From Coniferiporia sulphurascens (lineage: Eukaryota > Basidiomycota > Agaricomycetes > Hymenochaetales > Hymenochaetaceae), in the NCBI GenBank assembly GCA_002794785.1, contig NBBA01000020.1, positions 124,001-188,000 of the forward strand: DNA of 64,000 nucleotides, written 5' to 3'. The notes beneath the pieces are model-generated. The model was given only the letters and a program-made list of their open reading frames with translations, did not search any database and was not told the origin of the DNA. Made by a program: the position numbers and the translations under genes. This document shows, in pieces, positions 26,662 to 37,960 of the stretch; positions within the stretch are counted from its first letter, which is position 1, and each line of letters begins with the position of its first letter.

Positions 26662-28098
26662 TCAACAACTGCAGAGAGTGACGGTTTTAGAACAGAAGAG
26701 GGGAGGTGCACGTATCACGTAGGAAACATCGATCCACTTTATATGCCGATTTTGGTCATCATCTTATGTGCCGGGAGAAGGCGTGTATTCAGTTCTTGTC
26801 GACAGGGCCCGAGATGCAGCGGACACCGAAGAACTTTTACAGGCACCTGTAGGCGGCCTCACGTAGTTAGCAGCTCTGGAATCGAAGTACTTCGCGAATA
26901 CCAAACAGGGAAATATCGGAAAGAGACGGGATGTGAACTGAACGAAACTATGGTTCGATATGCGGCGACTGCATAGACATCCTTTTCCATGATGGTCATA
27001 ACCAAAGCAGATGGGACGAAGAATCGCGAAGACATGTTCACCATTGCGTACACTTAAAAACAAAAAGTGGCGAGTCTCGGGGTCCGTCCGTCGGAGATAT
27101 GTTTTCTATTTGAAATGTTTGAAACATGCTTAGTAGCCCCCTAAACCGAGCCGTACAAACTTGGCAGGCCACACCCAAGGTCCGGGACAAAAAGACAATA
27201 TTACCGCTGCAAAGAAATGTTGATAGATCCAAACACTTGTAAACAGAGAGCTTAAATTCAATAAGCGGAGTTCGTTCCCTCGAGTTCATAAACGAGGTGA
27301 GCCTACCAAAGTGCCGGTGGAGAAGAGTCCCCGATACTGACAAAAATAAATGTTCGTTGGTCACTCGTCTCCTCTCCATTAATGTTTCCTCAAGCGTACC
27401 TAACCCGCCCGACTTCCATTTCAAGAATGGAAGGGCTAGGTGGGGAAGTACGAATGATCGGACCCACCAAGTCCCGAGTCACCATAATTATATTCACGAC
27501 ATAGGCGTTCAGAACATACTTGCGCTAGCCTGCAAACATCTGTAGTTCAACTCGAATATCACAGATAACGCTGTTTGATAGCTGGCCAACGGACCATCCG
27601 ATGAAATTTAACAACAGCGGCGAATAGAACAATCGAAGTCAACTTGGGGGAAATTTTCTGTATTCGGTACAACCTAGGAACTTACGACATGATCCCAAGC
27701 CCAGTCAAGCGCCTGTGCGTTGCGCATTGATCGAAAATACTGGGGGACAAAAAATTAACACCAGTGCCGTCCTAGGTGAAAATTCGCTGCCACCCACCAC
27801 CCACTTTATCAAATTGAGTTAGTTCGCGGTGTACCGAGCGTGTTACGGTTACTGAACGAGGTTTGACGACCAATTCCTCAACCATCGCAATCGGGCGAAT
27901 ACACAATGGATGAGGCTGTTTGCAGTAGCGCTTTTCTATAACGTACACAGTGACGAACTATGGGCAGTGATAGCTTTATGAATAAACCAAGTACAACAAC
28001 GGCATCAGGATTAATCCGTGACAACAAACTATGTCAAACCGTAATTTCGTCAGTCAAGGACACAGTAGAAGAATATAACAGGTGCTCACTAGACCATG
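26662..28098. other. Spacer between block A and TSR2
   Basis: About 1.4 kb. The A5 TATA box (minus strand, CATATAAAG) is at 26736-26747. A 128-codon ORF at 27038-27424 (-) has no recognisable domain and is probably chance. Confidence 0.4.
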
Positions 28099-28716
28099 TT
28101 ATTTATGTGCCTTCTCCTTCCCCTTTACCACCGTAAAACCATCATCGTCGACTTCGGGCTGTTCACGTTGTTTTCGCTCATGGGGGGCTAGCAGCTGCGG
28201 AACCCCGTCGACGTCCATACCCCCATCCCCTCCCTCATCACTATCTTCGTCGTCACTCCCACTTTCCCCTTCAAATTCCGCGCTTTCATCAACCACCTCC
28301 TCATATGCCACTTTCGTACCCTTGAGCTTTTGGGCCTGTTCTTCCCAAAGCTCCACCGCCTTCCTCCCAGATACGTCCGCAACATCCGTCCAAAGTTTCA
28401 TGATGTCTTTCGCAACAGCCTCTGCACTCCCATCCTCCAACTCAGCGTCGAATTCGTCCGCCATAATTTGAAGCAGCATATCTTCGACGTAAAAAGCATC
28501 AGGTGTTTCTTGCGATTCAGAGGGATCAAAGGCGTCGACAACAACAGATGCTATCCAGGTTCGCTTTTGTGGAGATTCTGGTCCACCCCATGACTGGTCT
28601 ACTGCAACGCGCAAAGCAGGCCAAATGGACAGACGGGCGATGACACCGCGAGCAAAGAGCACAAGCTTTGGCTCGGGAGCTGGCGTAGGTGCCGCAGTAG
28701 TTGACGAGGAAGCCAT
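28099..28716 (-). CDS. TSR2: Pre-rRNA-processing protein TSR2 (205 aa)
   Basis: Nuclear escort chaperone for ribosomal protein S26 (eS26), needed for 20S pre-rRNA processing (family role). It is a single exon. The start is M at 28716 (MASSSTTAAPTPAPEP); an in-frame upstream ATG would add about 80 unrelated residues reaching into GRC3. The conserved TSR2 core is visible: GVIARLSIWPALRVAVDQSW then GG, followed by YVEDMLLQIMADEFDAELED and AKDIMKLWTDV. After it come a long acidic run (SGSDDEDSDEGGDGGMDVD) and the C-terminal DDDGFTVVKGKEK typical of the family. The length is normal. It is divergent from GRC3, another ribosome-biogenesis gene, with 87 bp between start codons. Confidence 0.93.
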   Translation of the reverse strand: MASSSTTAAPTPAPEPKLVLFARGVIARLSIWPALRVAVDQSWGGPESPQKRTWIASVVVDAFDPSESQETPDAFYVEDMLLQIMADEFDAELEDGSAEAVAKDIMKLWTDVADVSGRKAVELWEEQAQKLKGTKVAYEEVVDESAEFEGESGSDDEDSDEGGDGGMDVDGVPQLLAPHERKQREQPEVDDDGFTVVKGKEKAHK

Positions 28717-28803
28717 TTGAGGTCGTAGTTTAGAACAAAAAATTTTGAGTCTGAGAAAAATACGGACAAAATTGTTGCGTTGAAATATCATCCTTTCGCG
28801 GTT
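28717..28803. promoter_or_regulatory. 87-bp bidirectional promoter of TSR2 and GRC3 with an RRPE-like element
   Basis: The whole interval between the two ATGs is 87 bp, so the two genes must share promoter sequence. At 28737-28746 it has AAAAAATTTT, matching the core of the yeast rRNA-processing element (RRPE, AAAAATTTT), which reads nearly the same on both strands. Whether basidiomycetes use this element is not established here. Confidence 0.6.
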
Positions 28804-31404
28804 ATGCTTAGTGCCATCGCTGCACGGAAGGCCGCCCGAGCCGCAAAACCCACCGCTCAACCTCAGACTACTCGTACGTCTGATAAAAATGCGCAGATAG
28901 CTACAAAAGACTCTGGCTCGGAATCTGACCGCCTCGGGGCAATTCTTCGCCCACAAAAGTCAAAACGCAAGCCTTCCGCAAGCTCAGAAGTCCAACCTGG
29001 GCGCAAAAAAAAGCGCAAGGATACGACTAGGGGCGAGAGCTCACAGACTCGCTATTACGAATCGAGGCCCGGCGTCGAATCAAAAGGTCCTACTGGGAAA
29101 GGTCCAAAAGGTATCACAAATGGGACGACTTCGAGCTCAGGGAGCGAGAGCGACGAGGACGAGGTGCATTTCGTAGGAGACAATGGCGAAGCTGAGCGGG
29201 GTAGCATTCCCGCGAAACATCTCAAAGCCAGAAGGACATGGTCTCCCAGTCAACTTCCCCCCGACTCGTCCGACGAAGAAGTGTTGTATGAGGCAGTTCC
29301 AACTGTACTTGCCACTGAAGTATCGCAGCCACCTTCACCTCAGCCGTCTCGACAGCAGGACACCGGCTTTCAGCGCATACATACATTATCTTTTGCTCCC
29401 CAGCCCGATAAAAATGTTTTCCATCTCGATGGCCGTGACTCCGGCATTTTGTCAGGACGCGTTGGTACACTGGTTGCGCTTCAGGAAAACGAGACTATCG
29501 CTCTCTTAGGCGTTTACTCCCTGACCATCCTCCATGGCTCGGTCTCCCTTATGGGCTCAGATATAGCCGCTTCGTCCAATACTCACGCCGTCTTTGCTCC
29601 GACGTGTTCCCCGATACCCATCATAAAAGCTCTTTCCTTCTCCGATTTGACGTTGCAGGATAGTGCGCCGCGTATTCCTGACAGGATGGCCCATTCCTTA
29701 AACGCATACTGTGCGGTCATCTTTTTCGAGGGCGCTTCCACAGGTGTTGAGGGCCTCGGAAGAGTGTGCAAAACGTACGAGGGCGTGTTTGAAGCGGGGT
29801 CCCCTGCAGATGACGTCCTGGGCCTTCACAGCGCGAAATTAGTGAGTACTTTCTTAACAAAAGTGTATCATCCACTCATCGCCATACTTAGTTGTCGTCC
29901 TTGGATCGGTCAATGTATTCGTTTCAGACGCCCGTGTCGTGGCAGAATTCTCTCGCATCGCTGCCTACAGCGCCATTGGTTGATAAGGATGAGGATGAAA
30001 TTTCTAGTCCCGGGCCTGCGGTTATTCTCGTCAGAGGTCAAAAGCGAACTGGTAAAAGCACATTAGCTCGCACAATCATGAACCGCCTATTAGGCCGGTA
30101 TCGGCGAGTTGCATTCTTAGAATGCGACATAGGGCAAACTGAGTTCACCCCACCCGGACTAGTATCTCTCAACATAGTTGATAGGCAGATGTTTGGTGGG
30201 CACCCCTTGTCTCAAGCCTCTTTCTTTTGGCTAATATTTATATTCTCCAGGACCGCCATTCACGCATCCTTTACTTCCGTACGCCTCTCACTACGTCGGC
30301 TCGACTTCACCCCGGAACTCGCCTTCGCACTATCTCTCCTCTATACGATCTCTTATACAAACATACAAAATCGACCTCCAATACCTTGCTCCAGAAGACG
30401 AGCTATTGGATACTGATGACCCAAGAATAGAGGACATCATTCCGCTGGTCGTCAATACTATGGGCTGGACGAAGGGTTTGGGTGCCGACCTTGCACGCCA
30501 AATCGTAGAGGCTGTAGAGCCCACCCATATATTCAGTATGCAAAGTCCGAATGGGGAGTTCGAAACTGGAATGGATGTGATAAAGCCGGCTACATTGACG
30601 ACAAATGCATCAATGACACGTTTACAAGTGTTTGAAATCGAGCCTATTACCGTCGGACCGCAATCCGCGCGGTACTCAGCCGCAGACTGGCGGGCGATCT
30701 CGCTCATGTCATATTTCCACTATGTTCTTTCTCCATCCCAGTACCGTCTTCTGCCACCCGCCATCCAACCCCCTAATTACGCCACTGACTCCTTTGCTGA
30801 GTCTGCGTCTCTATGCCATTGGGATTGTCGCCTTCCGCTGCTTGCATGTCCGCCATACTCCGTCTCGCCTAGCGAAGCTTTTGATAGCGTTATTCTGGTA
30901 GGTGCGGGTTCAGAGGATGTCGTCCCCACAGAAGTGGGTCGCGTCCTAAACGGTGCTCTAGTTGCGCTCGTGGCATCTCAGCCGGACTATTTGGAGTCCT
31001 TGCCCTCTTCGACCCAGCAGGGTTTGCCTTATGTGCAAGGTGCGGAGCCCCCGGATCCTTCGTCTTCGCAGTGTATCGGTCTCGCCCTTGTACGCAGTGT
31101 CTCCCAGTCGCTTTACTCCCCGCCCGTTACTCCTTCTGTTACACAACCACCTTCGGCCAGCGATGCGCTTTACATTGTCACCCCGCTTGCACCAGAATTG
31201 ATTGCTGCGTCTGCGGCACGATGTCTTGTCAAGGGTGAGATCGAATTACCCATATGGGGGATGTTGGACTTTAGGGAGGTCGAGCGCGACGGATCGAGGC
31301 GAGAGACAGACGAGATTCCGTTTTTACAATGGAACAAGAGTCAAGCAGCTGGTGCGGAGCGTAGGAGGGTGAGGAGGAACCTCATGAGGCGGGGCCAAAT
31401 GTAG
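28804..31404 (+). CDS. GRC3: Polynucleotide 5'-hydroxyl-kinase GRC3 (831 aa, three exons)
   Basis: Phosphorylates the 5'-OH of RNA during ITS2 removal from pre-rRNA, together with Las1, and has roles in Pol I transcription termination (family knowledge). Exons: 28804-29841, 29892-30195 and 30251-31404, with 50- and 55-bp GT-AG introns; the sum is 2496 nt. The start is MLSAIAARKAARAA, as in other fungal Grc3. The first 190 residues are basic and low-complexity (KKKRK, SSSGSESDEDE), likely nuclear. The P-loop is VRGQKRTGKSTLAR, followed by FLECDIGQTEFTPPG. The second splice restores the family motif PPFTHPLLPYASHYVGSTSP, then RNSPSHYLSSI. The C-terminus ends RNLMRRGQM. Divergent from TSR2. Confidence 0.95.
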
Positions 31405-31817
31405 CAATGTAGCATCCATCATCAAGTACTAGTGCATATAGCCACGTCTGCTTTTATTCACATCATGCGTAAATGGCTCTGCGTGGTACGGACGTCGATC
31501 TGGAAACGACATCGTCCGCCAGCAAGAAATCAAATGGAGATGCAAAGGGACGTTATGGAACCAATTTTTTTCATTGACTCTCGCACTACTTTTGCATACA
31601 GGTAGACAAACATTAGAGCCCTTTTGACCAGGGCTGATATACACATCAACAATTATGCTGTAAGGGTACTCTATTAATTGAAACGATGGGTTTTTTTAAA
31701 TACGAACGATACTATTATAACTATTAGCTGCCAGTGCAGCCGAATGCGTTTGTAGATTTCAATTGTTATCAGTCATACCGAATGATGCCGTGGGCCCCAC
31801 TTCCCGCTATCAAACCA
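31405..31817. other. Spacer GRC3-B1
   Basis: About 410 bp between converging 3' ends. Around 31614-31650 a segment (CCCTTTTGACCAGGGCTGAT) is shared with 42187-42215, so spacer sequence was also duplicated. Confidence 0.5.
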
Positions 31818-33805
31818 TTAAACGATGGCGGCATGGCACACGTAAGGATCGCTCAGGCTACCGGGTGGACGGGGGATCTGCTCGAGGTTCGCGTCCGGCT
31901 CAATGTTTTCAGGCACTTCTTGTAGAACCGAATGAGGTGTGAGGCTGCTGGAAACAGTCGATGTCTCGTCCTGAGCAGATATGAGGGGGTTAAACACGAT
32001 AAGGTTTTTTGCCCCGTTGAATTGAAGTGGTGAAATTTATACACACCCGCGATCTCCGCACCGACCCAAACGTGGATGTTTCGGATATAAGGGGGGTCGT
32101 AAAGGAGACCGCGTCGAGAGTGACCTCGTTTTGTCCGGCTTTTGAAGCCTCCCTCATGTTGAGGATGATTCGGGCCGATACCACAGAGTGAAAACAGCGC
32201 TGCATTCTATTACCAATTTCTGGCTCTTAACTGACTTAAAGTTGGGACAGGGATAACGACACTCACTCGATAAGAAGGTTGTAGTAATTGCCCTGTATTT
32301 TTTTTAAATAACACACAACGGAAGAAGTTAATCAACAGCACCCACGTCGCCAGGTCGCCAGTGTGAAATCATAACATTTGCCGTTGAAAAAGCTTTTAAA
32401 AGACTTCTGTATGCTGGTTCTGCTTTGAATTTCGAAGTAGCGTACCGAACAGACAGACAAAGTATAACAGCCCTATTAAATGAATGAAATTTCAAAGCTT
32501 TAGTCGTTTCTTGAGTATATAAATCACTAATAATACTTACCATCTCTGTAGAATATGACCACAAGTGGGCTCTGGTAAGAACTATAACGCCCTATCGAAT
32601 CATCATAAGCGGCTTCTCGAAACTACTTACAAAGAGGTACACACATTGCAATATGCCCTTCCATGCGGTTAAGAGTGCGATTACTGAAAAGAGTTAGGTC
32701 AAACATCCTAACGTTCGAAGCGGAGGAGATCGATGTAGCTTACCACAATCTAAGGACATGAGCACCGCAAAAATGACAGGAACAGGGTTGGACGTTGTAT
32801 CGCCAACGTTAATGCAATGCGTGAATATACCCGTACTGTGTTCGAGCGCTATTAAGACTAATTATCATCGACTGGCGCAGTGGCGGATTGGTGACCTACA
32901 GCTGGCCCCACTCCGTGCCTTTGTGTACATCGTTATGACAAGGATAAATGTAACCTTCCAGTTGGTCCAGTCGATAATCTGACAGCACGGAAAGTGCAGA
33001 GAGCTCACAAGAACCGAAATAACAAGAACAGCGAGCACACGCCGCGATTTCTCCCATAATGCATACACGCGAATAGACATTATTACTGTGAAGTACGGTT
33101 ATTTGATAAAAGACGCAAGAGAAGGAAGTGAAATATGGTCACACACCCCCCGCAATTATAAATCCTATCCCCATGAGGTCTGTATTATCTATCAGCGACG
33201 CATTGCGTCAAGGCCTAGATCTCGAACGTACACAGGGAAACATTGAAGAGTCTCCCACAGAGCTATTCCGAGCCACGTAGTGCTTAAGATAAGAAGGCTT
33301 GTTAAGCGACAGTGCGTACTTCGTCGTCCAAACCAGAGTCAATCAGGTCTGTCAATTAGATTAGAAAATATTCAGTGAACCAATAGGAAGGTTTCATCTT
33401 CCAGCGTACAAACGAGCATAAACGAAGAATCGATGAACGCCAAGTATCTTGTCCCAAAAAAGAGGGCCTTTCCTAAGTTCCAGGGAGAGCACCAAATGAA
33501 CTCCACCTCTTCCGAAAATGTTATCAGGCAATCATATGCCTAAGGTTAGTTGCTACACTCAAAAAGGCCGTCGAAATAAAAATGGTTTTAGCTTACAAGG
33601 AACGTGAAGCTGGCAACTAGTGACTGGGCGAACCGTCACAACAGTCAACTTTCGGTGGGGGAGCATACGCGTACCATTTGTATACTACAAACTCAAAAAT
33701 CAGCAAGCGGGTCAAGGGAGGGGATGGGGGCACTTCAGTGCTTTAAATGAAGAGTACCTGGACCACTCGGTACTGTTGCACGTATCTAGAGGCTGTCTCC
33801 GCCAT
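31818..33805 (-). CDS. DUF6533-family membrane protein, block B copy 1
   Basis: The first exon (from 33805) reads MAETASRYVQQYRVVQ and ends at a GTACTC donor. In block B the DUF6533 signature is in one exon: AYDCLITFSEEVEFIWCSPW, then NLGKALFFGTRYLAF and IDSSFMLV. The next core exons carry VIMSIRVYALWEKSRRVL (about 33080-33030) and FYRDG near 32560, then FHSVVSARIILNMREASKA (32190-32130). A last intron (donor near 32057, acceptor CTGCTCAG near 31977) leads to the final exon DETSTVSSSLTPHSVLQEV.., stopping at 31818-31820. The final exon was identified because all seven B copies conserve its acceptor and reading frame. Exons are open; probably functional. Function unknown. Confidence 0.78.
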
Positions 33806-33936
33806 ATCTTGGCTTTGAGCAGCAGACCGGGTCTCTAGTGTGCTTTGATGAAGGTTAAAATAGGAGTAGGGGACCATGGGGCCAAAAGGAGAAGTTTTAT
33901 GTTAAGGCGCGTTCTATTTGTACCACAGGACGTCTA

Positions 33937-33955
33937 TTGATGGTTAGTTAGCATT
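33937..33955 (-). promoter_or_regulatory. Conserved block-B upstream element (B1)
   Basis: On the + strand it reads TTGATGGTTAGTTAGCATT, 132 bp upstream of the B1 ATG. Related sequences lie upstream of B2, B3, B4, B6 and B7 (consensus TTGATGATYRACTAGYATC). Confidence 0.5.
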
Positions 33956-34781
33956 ACCGGCCTCGGGGTATATCAAGCGACTCAGGTTTGAACATATTAC
34001 GATTTGGAGCGTGGGCTCCTCACAATAGAAAGGAGGTCGAAGATAGGGCGGGTATAAGTTTCCACTGGAGGAAGGCCGCTTGCGCAAGCACCGCATGATG
34101 CGTTTTTCTAGTCCCATAGAGGAGCTATGATGCTCACTCCGCCTGACCGAGACTCCGGTTGTTACGGATGGGCGACACGGAAGACACAAACGATCCCCAA
34201 GCGATGCAATCGGATACGTTCTCTCGGTCACTCCTTATGGCGGGGCAGGTGTTCTATCCAAGGCCTCTATGCGACCAATCGAACGTTATGTGTGTAAGGC
34301 CAAGAATTGCGGTCAATGCTGTGTCTATTAGCGGATGAACCAAATGTAATGTAACAATGTTTGTAGCATCTGCCCGTGTTCACCCCTGAAATCTGTTTTT
34401 ATGTTAGGGAGGGCCATTTACCATCTGAGATCGTATAGAAAACTTGCCTCGAGTCCACACTGGTGATCATCGTACTACATACTAGTTTTGTGAACCCGAC
34501 TAGACAGACGTCTAGTAACCGCACTGCCCAGCATGATGAATACCCTTTGCCCGATCAGTAATATTCATCAGACAGAGAAGGCGTCCTGACTCAATTCAAA
34601 ATACACTGGCAGATAAAGTGCCCGAGTGAAAGTAAGTAAAGTAAGCCGAAACTTCAAGTCGTGCGCACCCCCTGAAGTCTTCAAAACCAAAGAAGCAACA
34701 TCGGCAAGAAAATTTTGATGGATTTGTAAGCTGGTAAATGATCGGTATTACCAATCACTACCGGCGGCTATATACAGGCGA

Positions 34782-34985
34782 ACACAACAAGCACAAAGAA
34801 CGCGGTCCGTGTTCGTTCACAACTTCACACTGGCAAAGAGGCATAATATTTCGACTATCCTCCTTGTCCATGGCTCGCACTCTATATATAGTCAGACGAC
34901 ACTACAACGAGACACGACGAGATGCTTCATCAATGTGCGCCGTCTACTGCTATTTATTTCTTCAAGGGCGACCGCATATTGACTC
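34782..34985 (-). pseudogene. Decayed copy of the last PRE1 (proteasome beta-4) exon
   Basis: On the minus strand the broken frames read ALEEINSSRR, then HIDEASRRVSL, a TAG stop, then YRVRAMDKED. The real PRE1 exon at 59841-59988 reads LEEGIATLKRCIDEVSKRL and YRVKVVDKDG in the same order. At DNA level a 14-base block (ACAAGCACAAAGAA) just past the gene end and CACGACGAGA/CATCAATG blocks also match in order. It carries a frameshift and a stop, so it is a relic. Orientation is the same as PRE1. Confidence 0.72.
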
Positions 34986-35101
34986 TGCAGAGTCTGCACA
35001 TTAGATGTTAGTACAGGTAGAGTGACCAACAACTGCAACCAAACATCCTTGCAAAATTCTTCTACGTCAGCCGTATTAAATGACCCCATTCAAAAATCTT
35101 A

Positions 35102-37071
35102 CTAACAAGCCGATACTCTATGGCTAGCACATACGCCAGAATCGCTGCTTTCGTGAATTTGACCGAGGCCTGCGTCCGAGGGAAATTCGTTAGCCTCATG
35201 CCAGTGGGCTCCTTGATCTCGATAAACCGAACGAATCAATATCTCTCCCTGGGTAGATATGAAGAAGTTGATTATAAAAATGTCTACTAAGATCTCGTTT
35301 GAGGTAAAATCCATACGCACACGCGATCTCATCGTCAACTCAATCGTGGCTACTTCGGGTATCACGATCGGGGTCGCAAAAGAGACCGTGTCAAGGGTGA
35401 CCCCTTTCCGTCTAGCTTTCGAGGCCTCTCTCATGTTGAGGATGATTCGGGCCGACACCACAGAATGAAAACAGCACTGCATTCTTTATCCCGGCTTTAG
35501 CTATTTACACAAATAGAATGGGTGTCGCAACACTCACAGGATCAGAAGACAGTAAAAATTGCCCTGAGATGGATTCATTGTGTCAATAATTTCCAAAAGA
35601 AAGGCAATTGCTATTGCATACATTGCCTAAGCTCCATTGCGAGTTCACAAAATTCGCGGCCGAAAAAGCTAGAGAAAGAGTTTTGTTATGCTGATTATTC
35701 TTCAAATTTCAGAGTAGCATACCGAACAGACAGACAAAATACAACAGCCCTTATAAACCATTGAGGTTTCAAGGTGTTAATCTCCTTGGAGTACATAAAT
35801 CGCAATCACCAGTGACACTTGCCATCTCGGTAGAATATTGCAATAAGTTGACTGTGGTATGTACTGTGATACCCTGTCAAGCTGACATTAACAGTCTCGC
35901 GTGAAGTGGGAGAGATCACGTACATTGCAATATGCCCTTCCATGCCGTTAAAAGAGCGATTACTGCAAAAATAAATTAGTCAAATACCCGAAATTCGACG
36001 CGGGTGGTATCAACGGGGGAGTTACCGCAATCTAAAGACATAAACACTGCGAAAATTGCGGGAGCAGGGTTGGCCGTTGTATCATCAGTGTCCATGCAAT
36101 GCGTGAATGTACCAATACTCAGTATAAACGCTTTAAGACGAGTTATCATCAATTGGCTCAATGGCGCTTGACGACCTACAGCTAAATTTATTTTGCGCCT
36201 TTGTATACAACACCACGTCAAGAATAAAGGCGGTCTTCCAGTTGGTCTGGTCATTAATCTGACAATATGCAGTTAAAAAAGCATGAAAGCTCACGAGAAT
36301 CGAAAGAACGAGGACGGTGAGCACGCGCCGCGACCTTTCCCATAGGGCGTAAACGCGAATCGACATTATTGCTGTAATAGGCGATCATACGCTAGAAGAC
36401 ACGAAGGAAGGAAGTGCAATACGGTTACGTACTCCCCGCAATTATAGCACCTATCCCCATGAGGTCTGTATGATCTATCAGCGACACATAACATTGTAAT
36501 TTGGTAGGTATCATGGAACGTACATAGGGACGCATTGAAGATTCTCCCGCAAAGCTATTCCAAGTTACATATTACCTAAGATACACATTATTTTTTATCA
36601 GACGACAGTGCGTACTTCGTCGCTCAAACCAGAGTCAAGTAGATCTGCCAGTTGGGACGGTTCAGTAAACCAACCAGGAAGGATTTATTTTCCAGCGTAC
36701 ATATGAGCATCAATGAAGAATCGGTGAAAGCCAAATATCTTGTAGCAAAGAATAGGACTTTTCCTGTGTTCCAAGGCGAGTGCCAAACAAATTCGACTTC
36801 GTCTGAAAATGTTATAAGGCAGTCATATACCTAAGGGTAATCGATATATTCAGAAAACCCATGAAATTTAAAACTGGCCTCGACTTACGAGGAACGTAAC
36901 GCTTGCAACTAGCGACCCGAGTAACTTGCTGAGATGCTTAACTGTAAGCGAAGTAGATTATGCGTACCGTTCGTATACTGCGAATCCCTGAATCAGCAGG
37001 CGAACCAGGATTTCGATAGGAGACTACAGTACCTGAACTATCAGGTATTGTTGTATAGAAGCATCCGCCAT
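35102..37071 (-). CDS. DUF6533-family membrane protein, block B copy 2
   Basis: The first exon (from 37071) reads MADASIQQYLIVQ. The signature exon reads VYDCLITFSDEVEFVWHSPW, then NTGKVLFFATRYLAF and TDSSLMLI. The ALW exon reads VIMSIRVYALWERSRRVLTV (36366-36310). The core C-terminal exon reads FHSVVSARIILNMREASKA. The final exon starts after a TATCTACCCAG acceptor and reads GEILIRSVYRDQGAHWHEAN.., ending SHRVSAC at 35102. Here the last intron happens to be open in frame, so a naive ORF runs through it. All conserved exons are intact. Function unknown. Confidence 0.8.
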
Positions 37072-37219
37072 GCTTGGGCTTCAGACAGGGTGTAGGTTAA
37101 TGAAGGGCTATATGTGTAGAGGGAGACTCGGAGAAGAGAGCAGCCTAGGAGTTTGGGGTGAAAAGAAGTGGTCCCACGCTTATAAGCATAAGCTATCTCA
37201 CCTCTGTGCCGTCAGACGA

Positions 37220-37242
37220 ATGATGATAGTTGACTAGCATCC
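37220..37242 (-). promoter_or_regulatory. Conserved block-B upstream element (B2)
   Basis: On the + strand it reads ATGATGATAGTTGACTAGCA then TCC, about 150 bp upstream of the B2 ATG and about 30 bp upstream of a TATAAG box. Homologous to the element before the other B genes. Confidence 0.5.
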
Positions 37243-37439
37243 TTAGCCTTCAGCAGAAGAGCCTGCGGGTATCAGAATACCACCTTGGATGGTAGCGCCG
37301 ATATAGTATGCAGAATCAGGTCTCAATAATATATCAGCCTTTTATTGTATTTTGATAATCAGAGGGACACTAGGTTTGTTATAGTTGTATACTCGGCCCT
37401 GAGAATACCACGAGTGAAATCCGCTCGAAGAACCTCCCC

Positions 37440-37960
37440 TGACGACGATATCAAGATGGGTTAATTTCTCGGGATGCCACATCTGTGATCTGATTGCTGA
37501 GGTAAAATACGGACTTTCGACGTCTGTGTCCGCGAGATGTACAAAGATGAGGATAGTCCCATCTGGTACATTAGATCTGAGGGTTTTGATAGCACATTTA
37601 GCATAGTTCGTGAGAAATTCCGGAGTGAAAGATGCGCCGCATTTTGTTGCTGCCGAGCCGACTATTTAGTAGAGTTCAGCGCGAATCTGATTATGATTCT
37701 GCCACTCACTCGAGGCCATGATAGTCGCCCTGCAGCGAATGGACCATTTTTAAATTCAGATGAAAGTTCAGGAAGACTCTAAATACATTTGCAGCGTTGC
37801 CAAGAAAAATCGCAGAGGCCAGAAAAATTCCAACTTCAGAGTTATCTCCATAAGGCAGTACCAGATTATGAGGCAGATTCCAATACCGAAAAGACAAACG
37901 AAGTATGCTAGTCCTAATGTCCCGGGTTTTGAAGAGTTAGTTTCGTCTCGCTTGAGTATA
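37440..37960 (-). pseudogene. Truncated 3' half of a DUF6533 gene, C-type remnant 1
   Basis: On the minus strand it shows exons such as FLASAIFLGNAANVFRVFLN and MRRIFHSGISRTMLNVL, then a tail corresponding to FADTDIESLYITSA of the related remnants. There is no signature exon or start upstream, so only the 3' part of the gene remains. Related remnants are at about 41.6, 46.1, 52.35 and 59.05 kb, each upstream of a B gene. Confidence 0.65.

Larger units (their letters stand above)
33806..35101. other. Spacer B1-B2 with B1 promoter element and a proteasome-gene remnant
   Basis: It holds the upstream element of B1 at 33937-33955 and a decayed piece of the PRE1 last exon at 34782-34985. Between them (34.0-34.7 kb) nothing is recognisable. 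Confidence 0.5.

Noticed and set aside
28717..28956. N-terminal extension of the TSR2 ORF
   Set aside because: It overlaps the GRC3 coding start in antisense and has no family similarity; M at 28716 gives the normal length.
31865..31905. A 16-17 bp match (TCGAGGTTCGCGTCCGG) to the PRE1 last exon near 59960
   Set aside because: Here it encodes EPDANLEQIP in the conserved final exon of B1, in frame with the siblings, so the match is better explained by chance codon similarity than by a second PRE1 fragment.
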